A stretch of DNA of 64,000 nucleotides from Sipunculus nudus (GCA_026874595.1 JAPPUL010000069.1:1366001-1430000); one strand, 5' to 3'; positions 17,134-26,993 are shown, counted from the first letter of the stretch. The notes: generated from the sequence alone by a model not told the origin. Numbers and translations are program-made.

Positions 17134-18063
17134 GTGAGAAATAAATTAATAGTTGTTTTGGTTACGTTGTTCTTACTACTTGAAGTTGGTCTATACGCAA
17201 AACGAGACCTATTATCTTTCATATCAAAAGACGCAGATATTGCGTTTGGAGTTAATGTATCAAAGAAGAGATTAAAAGAGATTAGCCGTTTAAATCCTGC
17301 CTTATGGAAAAGGTTAAATGATTTTAGTAAAGAACGCTATATAAATCTTTCTAAAGTTTCACGTATTTATGGCTATTCAAGATTAGATGCTAATACAAAA
17401 GGGCGTACTTTTTTAATAGCGGAAGGTAGATTCAGCTACAAGCAGCTGTATAAAAGCATATTAAAGACTCACAAAGCCAAAGCAAAGGAAAAGACATCCT
17501 TAGGAATAAAATACCTAAGCTATCCAGAACGAGACATAACAGTGCTTGAAGGGGGGAGATATATGCTGCTTACGCAATCGGGTAATATGGAAGAGGGCTT
17601 ATCGGTGCTACAAGGTGGAGATAAGAATAACATATATAGAAATAAAAAGCTTATAGATTATATAAAGGTATATTCGAAGAATAGTTCTTTAATATGGTTT
17701 GTTAGCGATGGGCTAAAACTTGGAAAATATGCTGCTTTGGGGAATGCTTTAGACTCTATGGCAAGCAGTATATGGGGCATGAGATACAGGGGTTCTAAAG
17801 GAAAAGACGTATGCGAAGTCAAAGTATATACAAAAAGTGCTAAGCAAGCCGAAGAAGTAATAGAAACAGTAAAGGTATTGTCAACGTTATTATATCCAAT
17901 GGCTAAAAGCGCTTATCCGGAGATATATCCGGTATTGCAAAAGGTAATGCAAAGGCGTAAGGTCTATTCGAAAGGAAGGGTTGCAACTTTAAGGTATGAA
18001 GTTTTGCAAAAAGAATACGTAAAGATGTTAAAGAGCTTAAAGCCAAAAAAGCGTAAGAAATAG
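17134..18063 (+). CDS. Exported protein of unknown function
   Basis: A 309-residue protein starting at GTG, with AAGGAG 13 bases upstream (a long spacing). Residues 1-22 form a signal peptide with a likely cleavage after GLYA, and there is no lipobox Cys. The mature part alternates strands and helices (SKDADIAFGVNVSKKRL, GRTFLIAEGRFSYKQL, SSLIWFVSDGLKLGKYA) and ends in a basic tail (LKPKKRKK). It is probably periplasmic. I cannot place it in a family. It is divergently transcribed from the hypothetical gene at 16011-16955. Confidence 0.7.
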   Translation: MRNKLIVVLVTLFLLLEVGLYAKRDLLSFISKDADIAFGVNVSKKRLKEISRLNPALWKRLNDFSKERYINLSKVSRIYGYSRLDANTKGRTFLIAEGRFSYKQLYKSILKTHKAKAKEKTSLGIKYLSYPERDITVLEGGRYMLLTQSGNMEEGLSVLQGGDKNNIYRNKKLIDYIKVYSKNSSLIWFVSDGLKLGKYAALGNALDSMASSIWGMRYRGSKGKDVCEVKVYTKSAKQAEEVIETVKVLSTLLYPMAKSAYPEIYPVLQKVMQRRKVYSKGRVATLRYEVLQKEYVKMLKSLKPKKRKK

Positions 18064-18105
18064 TTTACTATAAACGTTTATAGTATCGATTAAGCAATAA
18101 AGGTC

Positions 18106-18960
18106 TTATGGATTTCTTTTAAGAGCGATAGAAATCAGGTGTTTATCAAAGAGGAAGTTGTAAGAAGAGATAGTTTTGTAAGAGAGGGGGGGGTGTTTTG
18201 CAATTAAATAGTCAAAAGAAAAGACATAATTATCGATGCTTTTAAGCGAAGCATATTTTCTAGTATAAAAGATACTTTTGTTAAATATCTTAGCAATAGC
18301 CTCTTTGGATGTCCAAACAAGTCCCACTAAATATTTATGAAACTCAAGTAAAGATTGTTTTTTAGTTATCGCTTCTTTAATTATCGCTTCTTTATATTTT
18401 GAGATAATGTAGTTTTCGTTTTGAGAAATAAAATAGTTTTTAATATCAAATAGTTTATGAGAGAAAGGTTGGATATCGACACCAATAGGGTATTTAGCGA
18501 TAGCAACTAAAAGGAAAGCCTGGTCATGGGAGATAGAAATAAAAAGGTTATTATATTTTCTATTATTGATAAAGATATAAGGAGCACCGTTATCACCTTT
18601 ATTGATAGAAATTTGCTTATGATTTATAGATGAGAAGTTATAAAAAGAATTTGGTATATTATTAGATATAATAATCTTAGCAAGAGCACGAGCCCCAACA
18701 AATTGTAGTTTACGTTTATAAGACTTAAAGTTTCGTAAGGAATTAGCTTCTGTTTTGGAGAGTATAGATTCAAGAAAGTTAATATTGTCTTCGACAAAAG
18801 ATAAAGGCCAAAAGCCCCAAGAGATATTTTGTTTATGTGCAAAAGAGTTAATTTGCTTTAAACAAGAAGAGAATAAATCTTTTTGATAAGAGGGGGCAAT
18901 TTTGTCGAAAGAGAAAAGAGTAAGGTTATTAATATTGCAAGTATGAGTTAAAGCTACCAT
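18106..18960 (-). CDS. 4'-phosphopantetheinyl transferase (Sfp type)
   Basis: A 284-residue enzyme that moves phosphopantetheine from CoA to a carrier protein Ser. The Sfp-type signatures are present: SISHD (142-146), GVDIQ (160-164, Mg ligands) and WTSKEA (216-221). The size matches the Sfp/HetI/EntD group rather than the about 120-residue AcpS. No carrier protein, polyketide or peptide synthetase is nearby, so it may serve fatty acid synthesis if no AcpS exists. A run of eight G on the plus strand (18186-18193) lies within its 3' part. Confidence 0.85.
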   Translation of the reverse strand: MVALTHTCNINNLTLFSFDKIAPSYQKDLFSSCLKQINSFAHKQNISWGFWPLSFVEDNINFLESILSKTEANSLRNFKSYKRKLQFVGARALAKIIISNNIPNSFYNFSSINHKQISINKGDNGAPYIFINNRKYNNLFISISHDQAFLLVAIAKYPIGVDIQPFSHKLFDIKNYFISQNENYIISKYKEAIIKEAITKKQSLLEFHKYLVGLVWTSKEAIAKIFNKSIFYTRKYASLKSIDNYVFSFDYLIAKHPPLSYKTISSYNFLFDKHLISIALKRNP

Positions 18961-19057
18961 ATTAATTAAAAGAGAATATATATATTAAAATATAATAGAT
19001 AGTTATAGTAATGAAAGGAGTGTTTGGTAAAAAAAACGAGATAAAGGGTATAAAAAA

Positions 19058-20431
19058 ATGGAAAGTTATTTAAAAGACTTAATAAGTCGATATGGTGAAG
19101 AGTATGTAGAGATAAGGCTTGAGGAGCGTGAAAATACACATGTAGGATTTAATGGGTCAGAACTTGACAATGTAGGGACAGTGAGCGTGCACGGAGGCTC
19201 AGTTAGGCTTTATAAAGATGGGATATGGACGTTTAGCTGTTTTAATGGAGAAGAAGGACTTGAAAGGCATTTGCAGGAGGCAGTAGAGAACGCGGTATAT
19301 AAGAGTAGAAAACTAAAGGAGGGGAGGAGGGGAGGCTTGAGCAAATCGGAGCGTGTAGTATCGCGCTACAAAACGAGTTATAAGGAAGACCCACGTACGA
19401 TACCGCTTTCGTATAAAGTAGATTTAATGCATTTGTATAACGATATAATATTAGAACATACAAATATAGAGACAACGCAAGTAGTATATAAAGACACAAT
19501 AAAGAAGAGCTACTATGCAAATAGCGAAGGTAGTTATCTAGAGGCAGACAAGATATTTACAGGGGTAGGGTTGCATGCACTTGCAAAGGACGGAATGAAT
19601 ATTCAAAGGTCTTATTATACGGATGCAAGATACTGCGGATTTGAGATAGCGCGCGGACTTGAGAAAGAGTGCTATGAAGTAAGCAAGAGGGCTCAAGATT
19701 TATTAAAGGCAAAGTCAATAGAGAAGGGCAAATACAAGGTATTGCTAGATCCTAGGATGAGCGGAGTATTTGCACACGAAGCATTTGGACATTTATCGGA
19801 GTCAGATTTTTTGTATGAGAATGAAGATATGCGTAATCTAATGGTATTGGGCCGACAATTTGGAGTAGAAGGACTTAATATAGTAGATGATGCAACTATA
19901 GAGGGGGCAGGATACGTACCATATGACGATGAAGGGGTACAGGGGCGAAGAAAATATTTAATAAAGGGCGGCAAGCTAAACTCGCGTTTAAACTCACGTG
20001 AAACAGCCTATGAGATGTCGGAGGAACTATCAGGCAATGCCCGAGCATTGGGAGCAGAGTATCCGCCTTTGGTAAGGATGACAAATACGTTTATAGACAA
20101 AGGGGACAAAAGTTTTGAAGAGCTTTTATCGATGGTAGATGATGGGATATATTGCGTAGATTATATAGGAGGGATGACAAATCTTGAGATGTTTACGTTC
20201 ACAGCGGGGCGGTCTTACGAGATAAAGAATGGAAAGATAAAGGGGCTTTTAAAGGACGTGGTTTTAACAGGGAATGTATTTGAGACACTAGGCAATATAA
20301 AAGGGATAGGAGAAGACGTAGGACATTTTGGAGGGCTTGGAGGATGTGGTAAGGGAGGACAAAACGGCTTGCCGGTAACAGTAGGCGGACCACACATATT
20401 GGTTGAGGATGTAGTAATAGGTGGTAAATAG
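19058..20431 (+). CDS. tldD: TldD metalloprotease subunit
   Basis: A 457-residue member of the TldD/PmbA family. TldD and TldE form a heterodimeric metalloprotease that degrades unfolded peptides and matures some modified peptides. The zinc-binding HEAFGH motif is at about residues 240-245, and the family signatures GVFAHEAFGHLSESD, GDKSFEELL and GGRSYEIKNGKIKG-like C-terminal region are seen. Its partner follows 190 bases downstream on the same strand. The start is ATG with a weak AAAGGG upstream. Confidence 0.93.
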   Translation: MESYLKDLISRYGEEYVEIRLEERENTHVGFNGSELDNVGTVSVHGGSVRLYKDGIWTFSCFNGEEGLERHLQEAVENAVYKSRKLKEGRRGGLSKSERVVSRYKTSYKEDPRTIPLSYKVDLMHLYNDIILEHTNIETTQVVYKDTIKKSYYANSEGSYLEADKIFTGVGLHALAKDGMNIQRSYYTDARYCGFEIARGLEKECYEVSKRAQDLLKAKSIEKGKYKVLLDPRMSGVFAHEAFGHLSESDFLYENEDMRNLMVLGRQFGVEGLNIVDDATIEGAGYVPYDDEGVQGRRKYLIKGGKLNSRLNSRETAYEMSEELSGNARALGAEYPPLVRMTNTFIDKGDKSFEELLSMVDDGIYCVDYIGGMTNLEMFTFTAGRSYEIKNGKIKGLLKDVVLTGNVFETLGNIKGIGEDVGHFGGLGGCGKGGQNGLPVTVGGPHILVEDVVIGGK

Positions 20432-20480
20432 TTAAATTAGAATATATTAGATTATATAACACTATTATAAATAAAATAAA

Positions 20481-20510
20481 AGAGAATAAAAGAGAATAAA
20501 AGAGAATAAA
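20481..20510. repeat. 10-bp tandem repeat between tldD and tldE (3 units)
   Basis: Three perfect units of AGAGAATAAA in the 190-base spacer separating the two protease genes. No terminator or promoter is evident in the spacer. Confidence 0.85.
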
Positions 20511-20621
20511 TAGTATAGGATAAATAAAATATATAGATAAAAGTGAAAAAAGCTGTAAAGACAAGTCGACTAATTATAGAAAGAACTAGAAAGAAGTGGC
20601 ATAAGGTTGAATAAAGATTAA

Positions 20622-21932
20622 ATGGAAGATTATAAAGATAATTTGTATAATAAAGCAGATGGTAACTTAGACTCCTTTGAATTTTATTATAGCGATGCAA
20701 TAAGCACTAAGGTACGTTTTGAAAGTGATATATTCAAAGGTATAGAGAGGGGAGAGGAGAAGGGCTTGGGTTTACGTGTTATGGTAGGAGGGCGACTTGG
20801 CTTTTCGTCGACAACGGATTGTGGAGATGGAGAAGTAATAAAACGAGCAAAAGAGAGTGCAAAATTTGGGGAGAAGGCGTTATTTAGCTTTGCAATAAAA
20901 ACGAAAACACCAATCTACTCTTTATTTGATTACAAGACAGAACATTACCCAGTAGAGGGGATGATAAGGCTTGGAGAGGAGATAATAGATTCAATAAAGG
21001 GATATAATAATCAAATAAAAACAGATGTAATAATCGAGAAGGAATCAAGTTATAGAGAGATAAAAACGTCGGAGGGTTTTTATCGCGGTTATACGAAGAC
21101 GTTATTTTCGATATATATGAGCAGTTTATTGGTACGCGGGAATGAATTTTTAAATATAAGTAAAACAAGTATAAAGCTATCGCCTATTGACGAGGTTGAG
21201 GGTTTAAGCGAGTTTATAAAGAATAGATATAAATTATCGGAAAAACAATCAAAAGTAAAAACAGGGTACTACAAAGTATTATTTACGCCGAGGGCATTAA
21301 AAACGCTAATAACGATACTGCTCTCATCGGTGAATGGGAAGATATTGTATAAGGGGATATCGCCGCTTGCAGGGAAGATAGGGGAGGAGGTTTTATCAAA
21401 GAAGCTAACGATATTAGATGATGGAGTACTTGAAGGTGGAATAAGCAGTGCACCATTTGACGGAGAGGGTGTACTAACGCAACGTAAGGTATTATTTGAG
21501 GGTGGTATTTTACGAGGTTTTATATTTGATATGAACACGGGTAGCTTACTTAAGGAGGAGAGTACGGGGAGTGGGATACGTGGTTATGGAGTTGTTCCGG
21601 CACCTGGTTTTAGTAATATAGTAGTTGAGGGAGGGGATAGAAGTCTTGAGGATTTATTTAAAGATATGGGTGAGGGTATATTGGTAGATCAGTTTATAGG
21701 AGCGGGACAAAGCAATATACTAGCGGGAGAGTTTTCAGTAAATATGGAGCTTGCCTATAAAGTTGAAGGAGGAGAGGTGGTGGGCCTTTTAAAGGATAGT
21801 ATGCTAAGTGGGAATGTATATGACGTTTTAAAAGAGAAAGTGCTTGAGGTGGGGAATAAATTGTATCAAGAAGGGAGTGGATATTACCCACATATGTTGT
21901 TGGATAAGCTTGCAATATCGTCAAAGCAATAA
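20622..21932 (+). CDS. tldE: TldE/PmbA protease subunit
   Basis: A 436-residue paralogue of TldD lacking the HExxxH zinc motif, as expected for the E (PmbA) partner. The N-terminal half carries ESDIFKGIERGEEKGLGLRVMV; the C-terminal half has the shared beta region (TGSGIRGYGVVPAPGFSNIVVEGG, GEFSVNMELAYKVEGGEVVG). It presumably assembles with the upstream tldD product. Length is normal. Confidence 0.92.
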   Translation: MEDYKDNLYNKADGNLDSFEFYYSDAISTKVRFESDIFKGIERGEEKGLGLRVMVGGRLGFSSTTDCGDGEVIKRAKESAKFGEKALFSFAIKTKTPIYSLFDYKTEHYPVEGMIRLGEEIIDSIKGYNNQIKTDVIIEKESSYREIKTSEGFYRGYTKTLFSIYMSSLLVRGNEFLNISKTSIKLSPIDEVEGLSEFIKNRYKLSEKQSKVKTGYYKVLFTPRALKTLITILLSSVNGKILYKGISPLAGKIGEEVLSKKLTILDDGVLEGGISSAPFDGEGVLTQRKVLFEGGILRGFIFDMNTGSLLKEESTGSGIRGYGVVPAPGFSNIVVEGGDRSLEDLFKDMGEGILVDQFIGAGQSNILAGEFSVNMELAYKVEGGEVVGLLKDSMLSGNVYDVLKEKVLEVGNKLYQEGSGYYPHMLLDKLAISSKQ

Positions 21933-22021
21933 AATTGGAGGAGAGGCTAAAAGGAGAAGACTAAGCAGTATGAAGTCGTAGTATGAAGTTGTAGTGGTAG
22001 TAGGAAGTAGTAAAGGTAAAG

Positions 22022-22756
22022 ATGATGATAATAGGAAGCATAAAAGACCTACCAAAATTAATAGTTATAATGCTATTAATAATAATTGCTCCAGGTTGTG
22101 TTACAAGCGGCAAAGATAAAGCGGATACAGCAAAGCCAGATGATGGGAGTGATGTTAATGAACTACTAGAAAGCATAAGAGATATAAAGCCAAAAGAGAA
22201 GCTAGAGATAACAGAAATAGAATATTATAGAGATTATAAACAAAGCTATGATGGGAAGAGGCAATATATAGGAAAGCTTAGTAAGGAGGGCATTGCGGGC
22301 AGAGGACATATAAGGCTTTACTATTCAAAAGGGAAGTTAATACGCGAAGAAGAGTATGATAAGCTTAAGAATCTAAAAAGATATACAAAAGTGCACTACG
22401 ATGTAGGGGGTCTTAAGGCAGTAGAGCTATGGTATACAGGAAATAACGAGTTAATATTAGAGAGAAAGTATAAAAAAGATAAGTTATTAGAGGAGAAGTT
22501 ATATGAATCGGGCACTGAATATGAGAAGATAAAGTATGAGTACAAAGAAAATATTTTATATAAAGAGAACCATTATGATATATACGATAAGCTATTATAT
22601 TATAAAACATTTGAATACGCAAGAGAAAGGATAAACAAGATACATTTTTACGATTCAGATGGACGAAAGATATCAACGCACAAAGAATACTACGGAAATA
22701 GGAGTAATGAGCTTAGTGAAGGTGAAGGTTATAATGCTGAAGGTAGTAAGAGGTAA
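22022..22756 (+). CDS. MORN-like repeat lipoprotein
   Basis: A 244-residue predicted lipoprotein; a hydrophobic stretch ends in a lipobox (IAPGC, Cys26). From residue 70 there are repeated YYxxGKLxxExxYDK-type units (for example RLYYSKGKLIREEEYDK and LWYTGNNELILERKY), resembling MORN-variant repeats found in YwqK-like antitoxin and surface proteins. The function is unknown. The region upstream contains a short direct repeat (AGTATGAAGTYGTAG, 21966-21990). A small minus-strand gene at 26727-26993 has the same repeat type. Confidence 0.7.
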   Translation: MMIIGSIKDLPKLIVIMLLIIIAPGCVTSGKDKADTAKPDDGSDVNELLESIRDIKPKEKLEITEIEYYRDYKQSYDGKRQYIGKLSKEGIAGRGHIRLYYSKGKLIREEEYDKLKNLKRYTKVHYDVGGLKAVELWYTGNNELILERKYKKDKLLEEKLYESGTEYEKIKYEYKENILYKENHYDIYDKLLYYKTFEYARERINKIHFYDSDGRKISTHKEYYGNRSNELSEGEGYNAEGSKR

Positions 22757-22928
22757 AGCATGGTAGAATCAAGGTGGCAAATAAGTGGCTAAGCTAAGGA
22801 AAGAAGTAAAAAAATACAATGTTTTTAAGAGGTAAAAACAAGAGTTAAAAAAGGATTAATAGATAGTTTTAGAAGTGCCGTCTATATAAGAAAAGATAAG
22901 AAAAGGGCAAGGAGTTTTAAGAAATGGT

Positions 22929-23495
22929 ATGAAAAAGCTAGATGAGTTTTTGCGGTTAAGTCATTATTTAAAGAGCTACGAATTATACAAGACATTTAGT
23001 ATAGTAGATGAGAGTAGTCGTAAGGCGAAAGTGGATATAGATGAAGTAATAAAGAATAAAGATATGCTAAAAGCCAAAGAGAAGGATTTACTCTTAGAGT
23101 ATAACAAAACATTAAAGAAGATAGAGAATAATAACCGTGTATTAGAAGAGAGTTTTAATAATTATGATTTTAGTAAATTAGAGCTTTCAAAAGCGCAAAT
23201 AGATTACAAAGTGCTAACGTATGAGTTTCTTTATGATACTATGGTGCAGTTGCTAGAAGGGAAGTATTTTGTAGATAAGAAAGACATAGTAAACTACGCA
23301 AACGCGGTTCGAAAGGTAGTACTAAGGTATTTTATAGAGAAGTTTTATTTAACAGAAGAAATAGAAACGATAATGGACAAAGCGTTTGAAAAGATACTAA
23401 TAAAATCGCTTGAATTAAGTGTATGTGATAAAGAAGCAGAGGATATGAGAGGCGGCCCGGATGTAGCTGACAGTTATAGTGAAGTATACAAGTAA
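22929..23495 (+). CDS. Hypothetical helical protein, 188 residues
   Basis: Not recognised. The protein is almost entirely helical and charged, with a likely coiled coil at residues 30-80 (KSLLLEYNKTLKKIENNNRVL region), no signal peptide and no membrane helix. It ends 48 bases before obgE on the same strand and may be co-transcribed with it. Confidence 0.65.
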   Translation: MKKLDEFLRLSHYLKSYELYKTFSIVDESSRKAKVDIDEVIKNKDMLKAKEKDLLLEYNKTLKKIENNNRVLEESFNNYDFSKLELSKAQIDYKVLTYEFLYDTMVQLLEGKYFVDKKDIVNYANAVRKVVLRYFIEKFYLTEEIETIMDKAFEKILIKSLELSVCDKEAEDMRGGPDVADSYSEVYK

Positions 23496-23543
23496 TCCAA
23501 GGGAAAGAAGCGAAAAAAAGCAAAAATAAGATAAAGATAAAAT

Positions 23544-24548
23544 ATGTTTCAAGACGAGGCAAGCTTTCGAGTTAGGTCGGGTGATGGAGGTGCTGGTCGG
23601 GTATCATTCAGGCGAGAGAAGTACGTACCGTATGGGGGGCCGGATGGGGGTGATGGAGGTGATGGAGGTGATGTAGTGCTTCGGGGGCTGAATGGGATAA
23701 GGACGTTGTCGGTATTACGGGGCAGACGTTATTTCAAAGGGGAGAATGGGGAAGATGGGGGAGTAAGGAGGCGTCATGGTAAATCGGGAGTAGATTGCAT
23801 AATAGAGCTTCCGGTTGGAACTGTTATAAAGGAGGGGGGGGGGGTAGTTTTGGACATAAAGGAGGTGGGAGATTACGTAATAGCGAGGGGGGGTAAGGGA
23901 GGAAGAGGGAATGTACATTTTGCAAGAGCGACGCTGCAAGCTCCGATGTATGCCCAAAGCGGTAGAAGAGGTTGTGAGAGGGAGTTATCAGCAGAGCTTA
24001 AGTTGATAGCAGATGTAGGACTTGTAGGTTTTCCGAATGCAGGCAAATCAAGTTTATTGTCAAGCCTGTCGAACGCATATCCGAAGATAGGAAGTTATCC
24101 GTTCACGACACTTGAGCCGAATTTAGGAGTAGTAAATCTAAGTGAGCTAGAAAATTATGTAATGGCAGACATACCGGGCTTAATAGAAGGAGCAAGCAAG
24201 GGAGTTGGGCTTGGAATTAAGTTTTTGAAACATATAGAGCGAACGAAAGTATTATTATTTTTGTTAGACACAAGTTGCTTTGAAGGACAATTTGAACAGC
24301 TTATGAAAGAGCTATCGGAGTACAAAGAAAGTTTATTAAAAAAGCGCTATGCAATATGCTTAAATAAGCTTGATTTGTATATGGAGGAAGAGATAGAGGG
24401 ACGGATGGAGATATTTAAGTTAGAATACAAGGCAAGTAACTATTATAGAGAAGATGTTTTAATATATGGCATATCATGCGCAACGGGTTATGGACTTTCG
24501 AAGTTAAAAAAGGGATTATATAAACTTATGCACGACGGTTATAAGTAA
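23544..24548 (+). CDS. obgE: Obg GTPase
   Basis: A 334-residue ribosome-associated GTPase needed for 50S maturation and stress control. The N-terminal glycine-rich Obg fold (GDGGAGRVSFRREKYVPYGG onward, residues 1-158) is followed by the G domain: G1 GFPNAGKSS at about residue 162, G3 DIPGLIEGAS, G4 NKLD. The C-terminal extension seen in some species is absent. A run of eleven G (23834-23844) and another of seven (23887-23893) lie inside the Obg fold; at the sequenced lengths the frame is open. Such tracts are slippage-prone, which is surprising in an essential gene. Confidence 0.95.
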   Translation: MFQDEASFRVRSGDGGAGRVSFRREKYVPYGGPDGGDGGDGGDVVLRGLNGIRTLSVLRGRRYFKGENGEDGGVRRRHGKSGVDCIIELPVGTVIKEGGGVVLDIKEVGDYVIARGGKGGRGNVHFARATLQAPMYAQSGRRGCERELSAELKLIADVGLVGFPNAGKSSLLSSLSNAYPKIGSYPFTTLEPNLGVVNLSELENYVMADIPGLIEGASKGVGLGIKFLKHIERTKVLLFLLDTSCFEGQFEQLMKELSEYKESLLKKRYAICLNKLDLYMEEEIEGRMEIFKLEYKASNYYREDVLIYGISCATGYGLSKLKKGLYKLMHDGYK

Positions 24549-24666
24549 GCTTAGAAGAGGCTGCTTAGAAGAGGCTGCTTAGAAGAGGCTGCTTAGAAGA
24601 GGCTGCTTAGAAGGGGATGCTTAAGGATAAAGTATGATGGATAAAGTATGATGGATAAAGTATGAT
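24549..24666. repeat. Two consecutive 14-bp tandem arrays downstream of obgE
   Basis: 24549-24618 holds five units of GCTTAGAAGAGGCT (the last imperfect). 24625-24666 holds three perfect units of GGATAAAGTATGAT. Both have a 14-base period but unrelated sequence. Together they occupy half of the 229-base gap to the next gene. Confidence 0.92.
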
Positions 24667-24777
24667 GGATAAATGCTTAAGCTTAAAGTATAAATTACGA
24701 AGGCTAAGATAGCTAAATAAAAGATACTGATAAAATATACTGATAAGAGATAAATAGAAGAGGGTATGAGGGTATAG

Positions 24778-25431
24778 ATGCCAGCATCGCTAATATATCA
24801 AATAGCGTTTATAATAAGTATAATTTCGGTAGTGGCAATATCGATATTATTTGTAGTACGGATGCTTCGAAGTAGTTATTTTGATGTAAAATATTTGGGT
24901 CCTGCAGTGGGATACTACGATAACGTATTAAAAGAAAGCAAAACAAAAGATCATGTTGAGACAAAGAAAGTACTTAGTAAGGAGAAGGAAGAGCTAAAAA
25001 GTATGATAGAGGAGATAGAGGGCAAAGTAGAAGGAAGAAAAGAGGCATTAAAACTAACTAAATGGTGGGATAAGAAGGGGGATGCTGGGTTATGGGCTAA
25101 GGATATAAAGGGTCTTTTGCTAGGAAACAAATCGAGTAATTATAATATATTAAGATATAATTTATATACAGTAGAGAAGATAAAAGAGCTTGAGAAGGAG
25201 TTTGCATTAGAATCTAGTTCTTTAAGATATTTGCTTGAACAACGTAAGAGGTTGTACTTTAGGGGAGATATAGACACAAGTAAAGCATTTAGTAAATTAT
25301 TTGTATCAGGAGAGCATAATAAGTATAAACATTTATATATGCTACCTATTCTTTATGGAGGAGAAGATATAGGCAGTGTTATTCTAATTAGTATAAAAGA
25401 ACTAAAAGAAGAGCTAAAAGAACTTTTGTAG
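24778..25431 (+). CDS. Hypothetical membrane-anchored protein, 217 residues
   Basis: Not recognised. One N-terminal hydrophobic helix (residues 5-30) is followed by a charged, largely helical domain with a coiled-coil stretch (about 60-95), then EKELEKEFALESSSLRYLLEQ and a C-terminal segment containing LYMLPILYGGEDIGSVILIS. It is likely an inner-membrane protein with a cytoplasmic or periplasmic tail. It lies between obgE and carA on the same strand, separated from both by more than 150 bases. Confidence 0.6.
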   Translation: MPASLIYQIAFIISIISVVAISILFVVRMLRSSYFDVKYLGPAVGYYDNVLKESKTKDHVETKKVLSKEKEELKSMIEEIEGKVEGRKEALKLTKWWDKKGDAGLWAKDIKGLLLGNKSSNYNILRYNLYTVEKIKELEKEFALESSSLRYLLEQRKRLYFRGDIDTSKAFSKLFVSGEHNKYKHLYMLPILYGGEDIGSVILISIKELKEELKELL

Positions 25432-25594
25432 AGTTTTGGTTAAGTTGTAAAAAAAAGCAGATCAAATAAATATAAAATCTAAACATAAGCTATGAATAGG
25501 GATTAGTAGGGATTATATTGTATTAAAATTATTTTGTAATAGTTTGACAATAGGTCTTAGAATGTATTTTTAGGATGCAGGAGAGGATAATAAT

Positions 25595-26710
25595 ATGGAA
25601 TGTAATTTGATATTAGAAAACGGCAGTGTATACAGGGGAGAAGGATTTGGTTATACGGAAGGAAAGGAATTAATTCTTGGAGAGGTTGTATTCAATACGA
25701 GTATGAGTGGCTATCAAGAGATATTGACGGATCCATCATATAAAGGACAAATGGTGGTAATGAGCTATCCTCACATAGGGAATTATGGTGTAAATGGAGA
25801 GGATATAGAGTCTGAAGGTGGAATAAAAGTGAGTGGATTAGTTGTTAGAGAATATGAAGAATATTATTCTAATTATAGGGGTAGAAGTAGTTTAGGGGAC
25901 TATCTTAAAGAGCACAAGATATTAGGACTTAGTGGTATAGACACAAGGAAACTGGTGAAGGAGCTACGCGAATGCGGAGTATTACGTGGTGGACTTATAG
26001 TCTCAGGTAATAGAGGTTTTGATATTGCTCTATTAGAAGCTAAAATATCAAAATGGCCGAAGATGGATAATCTAGATTTGGTAAAGGAAGTAACGCGTAA
26101 GAATGAAGATACTTTGGAATTAGGTGCTGAGTCAAATGGAAATGGCTTAAAGATAGTATTAATAGATTATGGAATAAAGAGTAATATAATAAATAGTATG
26201 GTAATAAGGGGTTGTAAAGTGGTAGTAGTTTCTGCGAATATGAGAGTAGAAGATATACTTTCGTATAATCCTGATGGGATATTATTATCAAATGGGCCAG
26301 GAGATCCATCGAGCGTAAAATATGGTATAAAAACGGTTGAGAAGCTAATAGGGTATGGGAAGCCGATATTTGGAATATGCCTTGGGCATCAGATATTAAG
26401 CCTTGCCCTGGGCTGCAGGACGTATAAAATGAAGTTTGGCCATCGAGGAGGAAATCATTCAGTAAAGAACCTAGAAAATGGCAAGATAGAGATAACCGCC
26501 CAAAATCATGGATTTGCGGTAAAAGAAGACAGTCTCCCAAAAGATGTATATATAACGCATATAAACACGAGTGATTTGACGGTAGAAGGGATATCTCACA
26601 AACATCTGCCAATATTTTCTGTACAGTATCATCCAGAGAGCTCACCCGGCCCACATGATTCTAAGTATCTATTTGATAAATTTATAAGCCTTTGTTTGAA
26701 TAGTGCCTAA
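25595..26710 (+). CDS. carA: Carbamoyl-phosphate synthase small (glutaminase) subunit
   Basis: A 371-residue subunit that hydrolyses glutamine and passes ammonia to CarB for carbamoyl phosphate, the precursor of pyrimidines and arginine. The N-terminal CPSase small-chain domain (residues 1-150) is followed by a class I glutamine amidotransferase domain with the nucleophile in GICLGHQ (Cys262) and the His/Glu pair in QYHPESSPGPHDS. Length is normal. CarB is not in the window, so the pair is unlinked here. A TTGACA lies at 25544, but no convincing -10 follows. Confidence 0.95.
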   Translation: MECNLILENGSVYRGEGFGYTEGKELILGEVVFNTSMSGYQEILTDPSYKGQMVVMSYPHIGNYGVNGEDIESEGGIKVSGLVVREYEEYYSNYRGRSSLGDYLKEHKILGLSGIDTRKLVKELRECGVLRGGLIVSGNRGFDIALLEAKISKWPKMDNLDLVKEVTRKNEDTLELGAESNGNGLKIVLIDYGIKSNIINSMVIRGCKVVVVSANMRVEDILSYNPDGILLSNGPGDPSSVKYGIKTVEKLIGYGKPIFGICLGHQILSLALGCRTYKMKFGHRGGNHSVKNLENGKIEITAQNHGFAVKEDSLPKDVYITHINTSDLTVEGISHKHLPIFSVQYHPESSPGPHDSKYLFDKFISLCLNSA

Positions 26711-26726
26711 AATGCTGTTAAGGTAA

Positions 26727-26993
26727 TTACCTAGAAATAATCATTTCCTGCGACTTAATTTTCCCCCGATACCATAAAACCTGCTTATAAACTAAGCCGT
26801 CCTTGTGATAACTTCTAGCAAGGCCATGAGGGTATCCAAAAGAAAAAGGGATAACGTTATGAATATTGCCATTATCATAATACTGTTTAACAGTTCCATT
26901 AATTATGCCATTGGTATAAGGCAATTCAAGACATAAGGTTCCATTTTCATAATATGATTTATCAATAATAGATTTAGTAGCATTGTTAAACAT
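26727..26993 (-). CDS. Small MORN-variant repeat protein
   Basis: An 88-residue protein composed of about three MORN-like units (YYENGTLCLELPYTNGIING, YYDNGNIHNVIPFSFGYPHG, SYHKDGLVYKQVLWYRGKIK). Such short repeat proteins are annotated as YwqK-like in other bacteria, but function is not established. It has no signal peptide. It converges with carA, the two stops being 16 bases apart. The repeat periodicity and conserved residues argue that it is a real gene. Confidence 0.65.
   Translation of the reverse strand: MFNNATKSIIDKSYYENGTLCLELPYTNGIINGTVKQYYDNGNIHNVIPFSFGYPHGLARSYHKDGLVYKQVLWYRGKIKSQEMIISR

Noticed and set aside
24549-24666. CRISPR-like array
   Set aside because: The units are contiguous 14-base repeats with no spacers, and no cas genes are present.
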